A stretch of DNA of 64,000 nt, taken from a virus. Each line of letters opens with the position of its first letter. The stretch's first letter is position 1. The stretch spans positions 1-64,000 of IMG/VR virus record IMGVR_UViG_3300027805_000010. One strand, 5' to 3'. The notes beneath the pieces were generated by a model, which was given only the letters and a program-made list of their open reading frames with translations, was not told where the DNA came from and ran no database searches. The translations under genes were made by a program, and so were the position numbers. This document shows, in pieces, positions 1-7,277 of the stretch.

Positions 1-51
1 AATTGGATAAATATAGTAGGTGAGAAAAACATCACCTAGTGAGAAAAACTC

Positions 52-82
52 TTTCAGAATCTGAAACAACTTGTTATAATTA
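52..82 (+). promoter_or_regulatory. Early promoter, Bacteroidota type
   Basis: TTTC at 52-55, exactly 19 nt, then TATAATTA at 75-82, 24 nt before the ATG of the first gene. The same TTTC-N19-TATnnTTn layout precedes four other genes in the window and resembles the -33/-7 promoters of the Bacteroidota primary sigma factor. Just upstream, GGTG and CACC flank a small hairpin, and GTGAGAAAAAC occurs twice. Confidence 0.6.
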
Positions 83-106
83 CAGTATAAAATAAAAATA
101 GAAAAA

Positions 107-1267
107 ATGGCAAAAAGTATTACAACCCTATCAACCAACATGTTTAACCAAGCAAAAGCTGAGGCAATCGGAAATCAATTGATCCGTAAAGAGATCAGCC
201 TATCAGAATTCAATGTGGTTGATAACAATCATATTCAAATCGACGGTGTAGCAATCGAGGTTACTGATAAAGCTTTCGGTAAATTACTCGGTCGTCTTCG
301 TATTCCAAAGGCATTCGCCAAAAGATTCTCCGATGGATTCGGAAATGACGGCCTTCGCCAATTGGTTCAAATGATGAAAACTGCGAAATCTACTGCAAAT
401 GATCAAACAGTGACCCTATTAGTTGACCCATCTACTCGTAAAATTACTGATATTCTCCCTGCAGGGTATGCATCTATTAGTAACGAATCATTCTTTGACT
501 TCGCAACCCGTTATATTGATCAATACGGTTTAGGAGTAACTCATGTAGGATCTTCCCCTTATGGCGGATCTCAAATTAACTGTGTATCTCCACACGGAGT
601 ATTCCATGTACCAGGAATGAAAGATGAGGTATTCCAAACAGGTGTTACCTTCCGTAATACACCTACTCGTGGATTGGAAGTATCTCCTTACCTAAATCGT
701 CTTATCTGTACCAATGGAATGACATCAACTGCATTCGCAGAAAACTACGGTTTACATAGTTTAAATGACAAAAGCATCAATGAATTCAATGAGCATATGA
801 TCCGTATGGCCTCTACTGGGTTCCAACCCGTTGGATTAGCGGATACTATCCGTAAAGCTCACAATACAGATGCATCACTAGCAGAAATGCAAAAAGCTGT
901 ATCTGCAATCCTTTCAACTGACCAACGAGTGGACTACGACTATATCCAACGATATATCCCAATCGACCGCGCAATGAAAGCCTACGATATGGCAGGTGCT
1001 GACCCAAATACCTTTACTCAGGTACAACTGAAAAATGCCAAGAGTGGAATGAGTGTATGGGATGTAGTAAATGGTATGACCAATTTTGCATCTAATGATA
1101 ATCGCTATCAAATAGACAACAGTAAAATGGGGAATCTAATGGTAACAGCCGGTAATATACTAACAAAGAAACAATTTGATACTGAAGGTCTTCTTAATGT
1201 GGATCCTTTCGCTAATCGTTCGCTCCTAACTGAGAGAGAAGCTCAATTAGTACGCGGCGATATCTAA
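107..1267 (+). CDS. Hypothetical protein, weakly DUF932-like
   Basis: A 386-residue soluble protein without signal peptide or membrane segment. The stretch around residues 180-215 (RNTPTRGLEVSPYLNRLICTN) has the flavour of the DUF932 phage/plasmid family, which has a conserved Cys-Asn patch after a predicted beta region, but the match is weak and the function of that family is unknown. The gene stands alone: its own promoter lies 24 nt upstream and a hairpin terminator follows 41 nt downstream. That arrangement and its GC content, higher than the virion genes, fit a strongly expressed early gene. Confidence 0.55.
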   Translation: MAKSITTLSTNMFNQAKAEAIGNQLIRKEISLSEFNVVDNNHIQIDGVAIEVTDKAFGKLLGRLRIPKAFAKRFSDGFGNDGLRQLVQMMKTAKSTANDQTVTLLVDPSTRKITDILPAGYASISNESFFDFATRYIDQYGLGVTHVGSSPYGGSQINCVSPHGVFHVPGMKDEVFQTGVTFRNTPTRGLEVSPYLNRLICTNGMTSTAFAENYGLHSLNDKSINEFNEHMIRMASTGFQPVGLADTIRKAHNTDASLAEMQKAVSAILSTDQRVDYDYIQRYIPIDRAMKAYDMAGADPNTFTQVQLKNAKSGMSVWDVVNGMTNFASNDNRYQIDNSKMGNLMVTAGNILTKKQFDTEGLLNVDPFANRSLLTEREAQLVRGDI

Positions 1268-1308
1268 TATTGAGGATCGGGTTTTTCCGTTTACCCCCGT
1301 ACCTCCTA

Positions 1309-1338
1309 GGACTGGTTTAATCGCCAGTCCTTTTTTTT
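1309..1338 (+). terminator. Rho-independent terminator
   Basis: GGACTGG at 1309-1315 pairs with CCAGTCC at 1324-1330 across an 8-nt loop and is followed by eight T (1331-1338). It closes the first transcription unit and isolates it from the odd non-coding region downstream. Confidence 0.85.
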
Positions 1339-2302
1339 GTCTCTACATTCGCCCTTGATAGGAAATCTGCTGTAGTGGCGAATCAAGTTTCCGCAAATAC
1401 ACCCAGTTTTAGGCTCATTTTAGGCCCATTCTAGACCTCATCTAGAGCAGCCCCACAACTACCTCATCTAGAGGGCCTAAAATAGCCCTAAAAACACACA
1501 AAATAGCACATTATTAGGGAATTGTTATAGATCTACCATAGAATCTCACCATAATCCCATCTAGAAGGCCCAATTACTCTTAATTAGGGTAATATAGGCG
1601 TACAGCCACTAACACCTTCTAGCCTCAGCTAGCCCACTACCACCCTACATTGCCCAAAAACAACCAAAAAGACCAAAAGGCCTCTACTACCTCTGCAACC
1701 GCTACTACCACTCTAGAGCCCGCTACAGGCCCTAATCAGCCTGCTACAAGCACTAGATGAGAAAACCCTATTATACGGTTATGGAGTGGATCAGGTCTGA
1801 GTGGAGCCGTACCAGTAGATGGGGTACTGTAGGGACCTGTACTGGTGGATCCTGTTTGTCAATGGTGGACAGGTACCTGTACCGGTGGTACCGGCTAGTT
1901 AAAGACCTAGGGTACCCAAAGAGAACAGATCTCTCCAAGTGTATATTTCTCTTGGCCCTTTGGATGTGGGCTAGGGCCCATGGGCCGGTCCAGTCTAGAA
2001 AAATTCCAGCCTGAAATTTCTGGATAGTCCAGAATCCTCTAGTAATACAATGTCCATCCGGCGCACTTTTAGCTCTGGAAAATTTCTAGCCTGAAAAAAC
2101 CGGGTCACGCCAGATCCTCTAGTGGACGCGCCGCATCTATGCCCACACGGTGACCCTTCACCGGGTAGCTCGCGTCCCTTTAGTCTACTAGTCCACCGGT
2201 TGACCACCTAGGTACATCCGGGTACTCTCGTGATCTGGCTAGTCGTGAAACTAATGGACTCGTGATCCATATAATAACTGTAAGGAAACTAAAGAGAGAG
2301 AT
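1339..2302. other. Long non-coding region rich in palindromes and CTAG
   Basis: About 960 bases without a convincing gene. It is GC-richer than its surroundings and dense in palindromic hexamers: TCTAGA, AGATCT, GGTACC, ACCGGT, CCTAGG, GGGCCC, GGATCC, ACTAGT, and the 12-mer GGCCCATGGGCC at 1975-1986. CTAG occurs about 18 times between 1430 and 2240. The + strand is C-rich before about 1750 (26 C and 8 G in 1681-1740) and G-rich after about 1790 (22 G and 11 C in 1801-1860). Possible roles are a replication origin, a packaging site or a structured RNA; an assembly artefact must also be excluded. Confidence 0.6.
1995..2123 (+). repeat. Two imperfect direct repeats
   Basis: Copy A (1995-2043) and copy B (2075-2123) share the order: CTAGAAAA or CTGGAAAA, a TTC/TTTC block, GCCTGAAA, a variable middle, then CCAGA(A)TCCTCTAGT. 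The copies start 80 nt apart. Such spaced repeats are typical of protein-binding iterons or duplicated RNA structures; which applies here is unknown. Confidence 0.5.
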
Positions 2303-2461
2303 ATGAAATGGATAAAGACTACAATCCACTGGTTTACCAGACCGCGAGATCCTCGGAGTCTTAGAGTATGGACCTGGGCCGTTCTATTTGCCACTGGTTG
2401 GGGACTGGGATGGTTCCTATACAGAGCACTCCGTGTAACCTGGGGCTGGATTTGGGAGTGA
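2303..2461 (+). CDS. Small Trp-rich membrane protein
   Basis: A 52-residue open frame. The ATG is preceded by the A/G-rich stretch AAGGAAACTAAAGAGAGAG. The product starts with a short basic amphipathic stretch, then has one predicted membrane segment (about residues 23-41, VWTWAVLFATGWGLGWFLY) and eight Trp residues. It sits at the edge of the palindrome-rich region and 55 nt before an HTH-like gene. No family is recognised; small toxin-like or superinfection-exclusion membrane peptides look like this, but that is only a resemblance. Confidence 0.45.
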   Translation: MKWIKTTIHWFTRPRDPRSLRVWTWAVLFATGWGLGWFLYRALRVTWGWIWE

Positions 2462-2516
2462 AACAAGTTGAGGGATCTGCAATATAATTAAGGTACCAAA
2501 AGGGGACAAACCATAT

Positions 2517-2753
2517 ATGAACAAAACAACTGAAAGACGTGGAAGTTACGCTAGGCTTAACTATCTACAAAAGCTGACCAACTACACTGGTCGTAAGAGA
2601 CGTGGCGACGTAGTATTAATTGCTGAAAGAACTGGCTACAGTGCAGTCCATGTCAGCGATGTACTAAATGGCAAGTACAACAACTTAACGATCTTAAATG
2701 CTGCTTATGATCAGGCACGCGGAAGAAAGACTAACCTGTCTTGGATCGCCTAA
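2517..2753 (+). CDS. Small helix-turn-helix-like protein
   Basis: 78 residues, strongly basic N-terminus (TTERRGSYARLNYLQKL). Residues 30-66 (GDVVLIAERTGYSAVHVSDV and following) read like a lambda-repressor/XRE type helix-turn-helix, with the recognition helix around SAVHVSDVLNGK. It follows the non-coding palindrome-rich region, so a DNA-binding role there is possible. The start has AAAAGGGGAC upstream, unusually G-rich for this genome. The length is short for a full repressor, so it would lack a separate oligomerisation domain. Confidence 0.5.
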   Translation: MNKTTERRGSYARLNYLQKLTNYTGRKRRGDVVLIAERTGYSAVHVSDVLNGKYNNLTILNAAYDQARGRKTNLSWIA

Positions 2754-2890
2754 TAGAAGAGTGGGGGTGGTCTCTGGCTACCCCGCTTTCCTATCCCTAC
2801 GAGATCTTGGGCAAGATGGCCAGAGAGGCTCTATGTGCTGCAATGTGCGACTGCCATTGAAAGACTAAAAGAAAGAAGAGAAGAAACGTG

Positions 2891-3307
2891 ATGGAATTAT
2901 TAAATACGCATCCAATTAAAAAATCAGACCTAGGGTTTCATGGTAACCTATTTGGTGGAAAGCTGCTTGCCTGGATTGACGCTGCGGCAGCTGGGTTTAG
3001 CATGCAGTTATGCGATACGCCACGAATGGTTACCGTAAGTATTGACAAGTGTAACTTTGAGAAACCTGCAAGGGAGAGCCAATTACTCAAGATCTATGGA
3101 GAGCCTCGAGAGTTAGGACATACCTCAGTTACAATGTACCTGGAGGCAAGAGCCCATAATGTTTATACAGGAAAACAAACACTAGTCCTTAAGACCCAGA
3201 TTAAATTCGTCCACATAGATGAAGAGGGTAACCCAATTCCTATTGGAGAACGTGGCCGTACCAGAATAACAAAAATAATTGGAGAACAACCAAAATCTGA
3301 AGCATGA
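2891..3307 (+). CDS. Acyl-CoA thioesterase, hotdog fold
   Basis: 138 residues from the ATG at 2891; a GTG at 2888 would add one residue. The N-terminal half carries the hotdog signature FHGNLFGGKLLAWIDAAAAG with the central helix of YciA/BFIT-type acyl-CoA hydrolases, followed by VSIDKCNFEKPA, which matches the beta strand after the helix. Family members hydrolyse fatty acyl-CoA thioesters in the cytoplasm. Length is normal for a single-domain enzyme. Its stop overlaps the start of the next gene (ATGA). A phage copy could shift host lipid or acyl pools during infection; that is inference. Confidence 0.8.
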   Translation: MELLNTHPIKKSDLGFHGNLFGGKLLAWIDAAAAGFSMQLCDTPRMVTVSIDKCNFEKPARESQLLKIYGEPRELGHTSVTMYLEARAHNVYTGKQTLVLKTQIKFVHIDEEGNPIPIGERGRTRITKIIGEQPKSEA

Positions 3308-3657
3308 GTATAAAGAGAAAATTTACTGTTGAACCATCTTTACTTGGACTCGGTGGTCAACCCGTTAGAGAAATAACATTAAACATTGGAAACAATCCAC
3401 CTGGATCCACAGGAGCAACTGGGCCGGCTGGGATCGGAGCAACCGGAGCTACTGGTGCTGCTGGGTTTGGGGCTACCGGATCAACTGGAGAAGGGAGCAT
3501 CGGCGCGACTGGACCAGCAGGTAATCCACAAATGGAAGTGACTGCATCTAATGGTTCTGTGTGGGGCATTACCGTTTCTATTAATGGTATACTAGGAACT
3601 ACACAAGTAAGCGGTCCGGTAACTGGATCATCTGGAGTAACTCCTCCAGCAGGATAA
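3304..3657 (+). CDS. Short collagen-like fibre protein
   Basis: 117 residues. Residues 34-75 are Gly-X-Y triplets dominated by GATG and GPAG, like the two large fibre proteins downstream in the virion module. The flanking parts are a 30-residue N-terminus that could be a virion attachment segment and a Ser/Gly/Val-rich C-terminus. Phage collagen-like triplets form trimeric fibres or decorate capsids. The start overlaps the stop of the thioesterase gene. Its location far from the other fibre genes is odd; it may be an accessory decoration. Confidence 0.6.
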   Translation: MSIKRKFTVEPSLLGLGGQPVREITLNIGNNPPGSTGATGPAGIGATGATGAAGFGATGSTGEGSIGATGPAGNPQMEVTASNGSVWGITVSINGILGTTQVSGPVTGSSGVTPPAG

Positions 3658-3687
3658 CAAGACGTGATTGATAAATAAAAGAAAACT

Positions 3688-3882
3688 ATGGAAAATACAA
3701 ATAATATCAAAAGTGGTTCTACTCCACCAAACAGCTTTATTTTTAAAGTAGGCGAAGCGTCTGAACCAGTTATTATAATTGACCAACAAGGATTCTGGTA
3801 TAAAGGAGAACTTGTTGAAGATGCTGGTGAAGTGTATCGCATGTTCAAAGAATTTATTGGAAGCGCCAATGAAGACCACTAA
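3688..3882 (+). CDS. Hypothetical protein, 64 residues
   Basis: Small acidic soluble protein with no recognised family. A conserved-looking core IIIDQQGFWYKGELVEDAGE resembles short phage virion-associated peptides that carry a Gly-Phe-Trp-Tyr turn, but nothing more can be said. Its last 14 bases overlap the start of the next gene, so the two are probably translationally coupled. Confidence 0.55.
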   Translation: MENTNNIKSGSTPPNSFIFKVGEASEPVIIIDQQGFWYKGELVEDAGEVYRMFKEFIGSANEDH

Positions 3883-4165
3883 AAAGAAAAATAGTAAGGC
3901 AGGTAAAATCACTAAGTGTTATCTTTGTGGTTCACCTGCTGCATATAGGATAACCGTTAAACCTGCAAGTAGTAGTCTACATGTATGTGATGATCCAAGT
4001 TGCTCAGAAGATGCATACTTTCAATTAGATCATGCAGGATTTGACTATCAAGGACGTCGTCGTTCTCAAGTAGAGTACACGGAAGCTACTATGGCGGCAA
4101 CTCTTATTCTTTTGATTGCCTTTACTATTGGCGTATTAGTCTATAAGATGTTAACCTCTCTTTAA
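3869..4165 (+). CDS. Small zinc-ribbon-like protein with one membrane segment
   Basis: 98 residues from the ATG at 3869; upstream in-frame ATGs lie inside the preceding gene and are less likely. CYLCG (around residue 17) and a later CDDPSC form a CxxC...CxxxxC pattern suitable for one zinc ion. A hydrophobic C-terminal segment (LILLIAFTIGVLVYKML) predicts a tail anchor in the inner membrane. The N-terminus is Lys-rich. Function unknown. The stop and next start overlap by one base. Confidence 0.6.
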   Translation: MKTTKKKNSKAGKITKCYLCGSPAAYRITVKPASSSLHVCDDPSCSEDAYFQLDHAGFDYQGRRRSQVEYTEATMAATLILLIAFTIGVLVYKMLTSL

Positions 4166-4485
4166 TGGAAAACGAAAAACATAAGGACCTAGGGGAGTTT
4201 AAAGTTGAACTCCAATGGGAAGGTAATGGTAACCAGGTTGTACTGGTTAAAGCTGCATGTCGTCAAAAGACCGACTGGTTTCAATATCGTCAAATGATCT
4301 ATAGAAGACTACCTTCTTGGAGTAAAGAATGTTACTATTGCTTATGGGGATCTGCATCTAAACCAATCACCCAGTTGGCTCCAATTGAATGTATTACTCC
4401 AACTGGAAGAATGCAAGGTTTAGGACCTTCACTTAAGTTCTTTAATCAGCTAGTTAATTCTGCACAGCAGATTCAAATGTCATAA
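4165..4485 (+). CDS. Hypothetical protein, 106 residues
   Basis: Soluble protein with many aromatic and Cys residues (KECYYCLWG). No family recognised. Translationally coupled on both sides: its A of ATG is the last base of the previous stop, and the next gene starts 3 nt after its own stop. It therefore belongs to the same early accessory operon as the zinc-ribbon and acyltransferase genes. Confidence 0.5.
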   Translation: MENEKHKDLGEFKVELQWEGNGNQVVLVKAACRQKTDWFQYRQMIYRRLPSWSKECYYCLWGSASKPITQLAPIECITPTGRMQGLGPSLKFFNQLVNSAQQIQMS

Positions 4486-4487
4486 TT

Positions 4488-4973
4488 ATGAGTATCTTTA
4501 ACCACCCACAATTTGTACATGATTCACATGGCTATCTTATTAGCAATACCAGAATTGATGGACTTATTCCTAATGCAGTTGAAGTTGGGGAAAATTTAAT
4601 ATCTGCGGTTGGTTCATGGATTCTATGTCATGACTCCTCAATCATCAACCATGTTGGCAAAGTAGCCGTTAGAAAAACGGTCATAGGTAATAATGTGTTC
4701 ATTGGATTGAATGCAATTATTATGCCTGGTGTAAATATCGGTGACGGTGTAATAGTAGGCGCAGGATCTGTTGTAACTAAAGATGCTAAACCTTATACGG
4801 TAATCGCAGGAAATCCTGCAAAATTTATATGTACGGTTGAAGACTACGTAGAAAGGGTAACAGCTAAAGCAATTTTAGTTGATCCAATCAAAGGAGACGT
4901 CAACGGTGATTCATTAACTGACTTTAGACTAAGATGGATAAGCCTATCCAATGAAACAACCGAATCTAACTAA
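4488..4973 (+). CDS. Left-handed beta-helix (hexapeptide) acyltransferase
   Basis: 161 residues. The hexapeptide-repeat core is clear: [20 protein letters not shown], then [15 protein letters not shown] and the typical closing segment AGNPAKFI. The upstream Asn-His (IINH) is in the position of the catalytic His of maltose/galactoside O-acetyltransferases. Such enzymes transfer acetyl (or acyl) from CoA to a sugar or amino sugar. The C-terminal 40 residues are extra. With the nearby thioesterase and epimerase this suggests modification of a surface glycan, either of the host or of the phage itself. Confidence 0.8.
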   Translation: MSIFNHPQFVHDSHGYLISNTRIDGLIPNAVEVGENLISAVGSWILCHDSSIINHVGKVAVRKTVIGNNVFIGLNAIIMPGVNIGDGVIVGAGSVVTKDAKPYTVIAGNPAKFICTVEDYVERVTAKAILVDPIKGDVNGDSLTDFRLRWISLSNETTESN

Positions 4974-5020
4974 TTTTCATTTTTTAATTTCACTTTAACA
5001 TTTAATTCAAAACTATTATC

Positions 5021-5251
5021 ATGGAACTGCAAAAGAATCCCTTTTTTGTAAGCGAGCCCGTTAGTGGCAAAAATTACAAGCTTTGGAGTTTGCCAAAAGG
5101 TTCAACCGTAATTCGCGATGGTCTTAAGATCGTCGGTAAAGAAGTTGGGCCATTTGAAATTGTAAGACAGTCTGGAGATACCACTATTGGTAAGACTAAC
5201 TGGGATTACGAATTTCATCTTGATGCATCTCTTGACGTAATTGCTGCATAA
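5021..5251 (+). CDS. Hypothetical protein, 76 residues
   Basis: Small soluble protein, predicted mainly beta (KNYKLWSLPKGSTVIRDG, GPFEIVRQSGDTTIG). No family recognised. It is preceded by an A/T-rich leader without Shine-Dalgarno, and the tRNA-Ile gene starts 10 nt after its stop, so transcript processing by the tRNA enzymes will define its 3' end. Confidence 0.55.
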   Translation: MELQKNPFFVSEPVSGKNYKLWSLPKGSTVIRDGLKIVGKEVGPFEIVRQSGDTTIGKTNWDYEFHLDASLDVIAA

Positions 5252-5260
5252 GCTTCGTTG

Positions 5261-5333
5261 ACCCTTATAGCTCAACGGTTAGAGCAGGATCCTTATACGA
5301 TCAAGGTTATGGGTTCAAATCCCGTTAAGGGTA
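5261..5333 (+). tRNA. tRNA-Ile (anticodon UAU)
   Basis: Full cloverleaf of 73 nt: acceptor ACCCTTA/TAAGGGT, D arm GCTC/GAGC, anticodon loop CTTATAC giving UAU, T loop TTCAAAT, discriminator A. CCA is not encoded. The first anticodon-stem pair is a G-A mismatch. UAU reads AUA, a codon that is frequent in this A/T-rich genome and poorly served in many hosts. Confidence 0.8.
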
Positions 5334-5377
5334 CTTAAACAATGTACATAATATTCATATAATAATAAACATAAACT

Positions 5378-5575
5378 ATGCGAAAGACTTTATCCTTTTT
5401 AAGAACAAATTTACTTAGCCTTCAGTCGGTTATAATGTGGCTAATGGCAATAGTAAATTTTGGCAATGACACTTTTTGGTTCTTTGCAATTCCAGCAATC
5501 ATTGTTGGTGGTATGCAAGATATCCTTGACGAAATTCGTGAAATAAGAAAAGATGGCAAACCAGAAATTTTTTGA
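5378..5575 (+). CDS. Small membrane protein
   Basis: 65 residues with a basic N-terminus and two predicted membrane segments (about residues 15-30 and 33-48), followed by a charged cytoplasmic tail (EIREIRKDGK). No family recognised. The last 23 bases overlap the next small gene. Confidence 0.5.
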   Translation: MRKTLSFLRTNLLSLQSVIMWLMAIVNFGNDTFWFFAIPAIIVGGMQDILDEIREIRKDGKPEIF

Positions 5576-5729
5576 TGCCGACTTTCATATTGATGAAATC
5601 TTAATGGAAGCCAAAGCATATGGGCTTAGTCGAGAAGTTGATGAATATGCAAAAAAATTCTTAAAAGAAAATCCAGCTTTGGATAAAGTTGAAGCATATC
5701 AATTGGCATATCAAGAATGGATCAAATAA
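5553..5729 (+). CDS. Small acidic helical protein
   Basis: 58-residue open frame that begins inside the previous gene (ATG at 5553) and overlaps the next by 13 bases. The product is mainly helical and charged (DEILMEAKAYGLSREVDEYA). No family recognised. Support comes from tight overlap on both sides and from normal codon use. Confidence 0.55.
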   Translation: MANQKFFDADFHIDEILMEAKAYGLSREVDEYAKKFLKENPALDKVEAYQLAYQEWIK

Positions 5730-5923
5730 ACAATAGAAAATTTCCATGTGACCCAGATCATAACGGAGAATGCTTAGTATGCGACTGTTGGCCGAGTGAT
5801 TGCGCGTTTGATCGTTGGCTTAACAAAGACTATAAGTGGGAGACCGAGGAAGAACTTGACAAAATGTTTAAAGACTACAACAAAAAAGATTATGAAGACT
5901 ATTTACATGGATCAAACAATTAG
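5717..5923 (+). CDS. Small Cys-rich protein
   Basis: 68 residues. The N-terminal half holds Cys residues in CDPDHNGECLVCDCWPSDC, spaced for one metal site; the C-terminal half is a charged helix. This Cys-plus-charged-helix layout is common in small phage zinc proteins that bind host enzymes, but no family was identified. Overlaps the genes on both sides. Confidence 0.55.
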   Translation: MDQINNRKFPCDPDHNGECLVCDCWPSDCAFDRWLNKDYKWETEEELDKMFKDYNKKDYEDYLHGSNN

Positions 5924-6026
5924 GTTAATTGCATCACAGGATCCTGCATATGCGCAAGAATTGATTAAGAGTGGAGTGGTTAAAGAAACCGAAGACAAAT
6001 TACCTTACCTGGTGATTGAAGAATAA
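5907..6026 (+). CDS. Very small hypothetical protein
   Basis: 39 residues from the ATG at 5907, which overlaps the end of the Cys-rich gene; a start at 5892 is also possible. Core text IRLIASQDPAYAQELIKSG is an amphipathic helix. Kept because it fills the gap between two real genes in the same operon and ends 19 nt before thioredoxin. Confidence 0.4.
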   Translation: MDQTIRLIASQDPAYAQELIKSGVVKETEDKLPYLVIEE

Positions 6027-6045
6027 TTAACAAAATTAAACAGTA

Positions 6046-6333
6046 ATGAAAATTGAAGATAAAGCCCTTCTTAAAGAAGGTAAAGTATTGATTGACTTTT
6101 GGGCTCCTTGGTGTGGCCCATGCAAGATGTTAAAACCTATGGTTGAAAAATTCGCGGATGAGAAAGACGACGTTAAGGTTTACTTTTGTAATATAGATGA
6201 AGACTATGAAATGGCTGGCGCATTTAGTGTTAGAAGTATTCCTACACTTGTCTATTTAGAAGACGGCGAAATAAAAGGTCGTAAGGTTGGTGTTGTACCA
6301 CAGAGTGAGATTGAGGAAATGGTAAATTCGTAA
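6046..6333 (+). CDS. Thioredoxin
   Basis: 95 residues, slightly short for the family. Active site WCGPC with Cys23 and Cys26 after the beta strand VLIDFWAP, and the cis-proline segment RSIPTLVY near residue 66. Reduces disulfides in the cytoplasm; phage thioredoxins or host thioredoxin often feed ribonucleotide reductase or serve as polymerase processivity factors. No ribonucleotide reductase lies in this window, so the partner is unknown. Confidence 0.92.
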   Translation: MKIEDKALLKEGKVLIDFWAPWCGPCKMLKPMVEKFADEKDDVKVYFCNIDEDYEMAGAFSVRSIPTLVYLEDGEIKGRKVGVVPQSEIEEMVNS

Positions 6334-6334
6334 T

Positions 6335-6514
6335 ATGAATATCTTTAATATTATAGTTGTCTATCTCTCTATAGGTATTTTATGTGGAATGAGCATAGAA
6401 TCATTGATGGCAGAAACCGATCTTAATGAAAACACTACAAACGTTGAAAGATTCCTTTGGGTTACGTTTTGGCCTATCTTTGTCATCATCTTTTTATTTG
6501 GAATGAAAAAATAA
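6335..6514 (+). CDS. Small two-helix membrane protein
   Basis: 59 residues, starting 2 nt after the thioredoxin stop. Two predicted membrane segments (about residues 3-20 and 40-57) joined by an acidic loop (MAETDLNENTTNVE). Short lysine tail. No family recognised; the topology would fit a small inner-membrane effector. Confidence 0.55.
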   Translation: MNIFNIIVVYLSIGILCGMSIESLMAETDLNENTTNVERFLWVTFWPIFVIIFLFGMKK

Positions 6515-6525
6515 TTTCAAATTAC

Positions 6526-6556
6526 TTTCAGAACCAACAACCACTTGTTATTATTA
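6526..6556 (+). promoter_or_regulatory. Early promoter
   Basis: TTTC at 6526-6529, 19 nt, TATTATTA at 6549-6556. The text TTTCAGAA and ACTTGT is shared with the promoter at 52-82. It lies within the upstream extension of the next open frame and therefore places the true start at 6581. Confidence 0.6.
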
Positions 6557-6580
6557 TTCTATAATCAAATAAAAACAAAT

Positions 6581-6808
6581 ATGAATAAATCTGCTGCTGC
6601 ATTTGCCCTAGGTCTATTATTACTGTTAGGTGCAATCGTTATTGGAATCTTTCTTGCATGGCCAATCCAATGGTTATGGAATAACGCCCTCGTTGGTTCT
6701 GTTAATGGAATCAATCCAATCGGATTTTGGCAGGCATACGGTATCTATATCTTAAGTACCATTATGTTTCGTAGTAATGTAAAAGCTTCATCCAATAACG
6801 ATAAATAA
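6581..6808 (+). CDS. Small membrane protein
   Basis: 75 residues from the ATG at 6581; the longer frame begins inside the promoter. A long hydrophobic segment (residues 5-31) and a second near residues 48-65. No family recognised. Eight bases downstream the tRNA-Leu gene begins, so this gene heads a transcript that continues into the tRNAs. Confidence 0.6.
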   Translation: MNKSAAAFALGLLLLLGAIVIGIFLAWPIQWLWNNALVGSVNGINPIGFWQAYGIYILSTIMFRSNVKASSNNDK

Positions 6809-6816
6809 CAACTGAT

Positions 6817-6905
6817 GGCCAGGTGGTGAAATAGGTAGACACAAGGGACTTAAAATCCCTCGGGCTGAAAAGCCCATGCGGGTTCGATTCCCGCCCTGGC
6901 TACCA
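6817..6905 (+). tRNA. tRNA-Leu (anticodon UAA)
   Basis: Class II tRNA: acceptor GGCCAGG/CCTGGCT, anticodon loop CTTAAAA giving UAA, long variable arm (CGGGCTGAAAAGCCC), T arm GCGGG-TTCGATT-CCCGC, and encoded CCA at 6903-6905. Reads UUA, the favoured Leu codon in A/T-rich phage genes. Confidence 0.92.
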
Positions 6906-6910
6906 CAAAT

Positions 6911-6984
6911 GCCCGTATAGCTCAATTGGATAGAGCAACGCACTTCTAATGCGTAGGTTTCTGGTTCGAATCCAGATATGGGTA
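6911..6984 (+). tRNA. tRNA-Arg (anticodon UCU)
   Basis: Acceptor GCCCGTA/TATGGGT, D arm GCTC/GAGC, anticodon arm ACGCA-CTTCTAA-TGCGT giving UCU, T arm TCTGG-TTCGAAT-CCAGA. CCA is not encoded. Reads AGA, the dominant Arg codon here. It lies 5 nt after the tRNA-Leu CCA. Confidence 0.92.
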
Positions 6985-7007
6985 CTAATTTTAAACAATT
7001 ATATAAC

Positions 7008-7268
7008 ATGGCAAATTTTAAAATCGGAGATCAAGTAAGTTGGGTAAAGAAAATGGCATGTGTGCCTCACCCTGAAGGTAGAACTGACCGCGAAGGTAAT
7101 ATCCTTCCTGTGTTTAGGGATACTGTTGTTAAAGGTAGAATTGTAGAATGGGGTGGAACCAATGCATGGTTCGTTAGACCTGAATTTGCAGAAGCTCATA
7201 AGAATAGAATCTGCGGAGAAAGGTATTATGATATTAAGATTGCTGAGCAAGATATCATTCTAGGATAA
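7008..7268 (+). CDS. Hypothetical protein, 86 residues
   Basis: Start taken at 7008 because the earlier in-frame ATG at 6978 lies inside tRNA-Arg. Predicted beta-rich (FKIGDQVSWVKKM, VVKGRIVEWGGTNAWFVRPE), which looks like an SH3-type barrel of the sort found in small phage regulators. No family recognised. Confidence 0.6.
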   Translation: MANFKIGDQVSWVKKMACVPHPEGRTDREGNILPVFRDTVVKGRIVEWGGTNAWFVRPEFAEAHKNRICGERYYDIKIAEQDIILG

Positions 7269-7277
7269 ATAAAAAGA

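Noticed and set aside
1757-2014. Open frame inside the palindrome-rich region
   Set aside because: The product is a low-quality mix of Trp, Arg and Ser with no leader; composition reflects the GC-rich palindromes. The minus-strand frames at 1995-2207 and 2251-2466 fail for the same reason.
1339-2302. Cloning-vector polylinker contamination
   Set aside because: Site types recur irregularly over 900 bases with natural spacer sequence and no vector backbone. Not fully excluded; read coverage would settle it.
2754-2890. tRNA or riboswitch in the gap before the thioesterase gene
   Set aside because: There are short inverted repeats (TCTCTGGC with GCCAGAGA; GGGGTGG with CTACCCC), but no cloverleaf or known riboswitch core.
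6978-7010. Earlier start for the gene after tRNA-Arg
   Set aside because: The ATG at 6978 lies within the tRNA acceptor stem; the start at 7008 has a clean A/T-rich leader.
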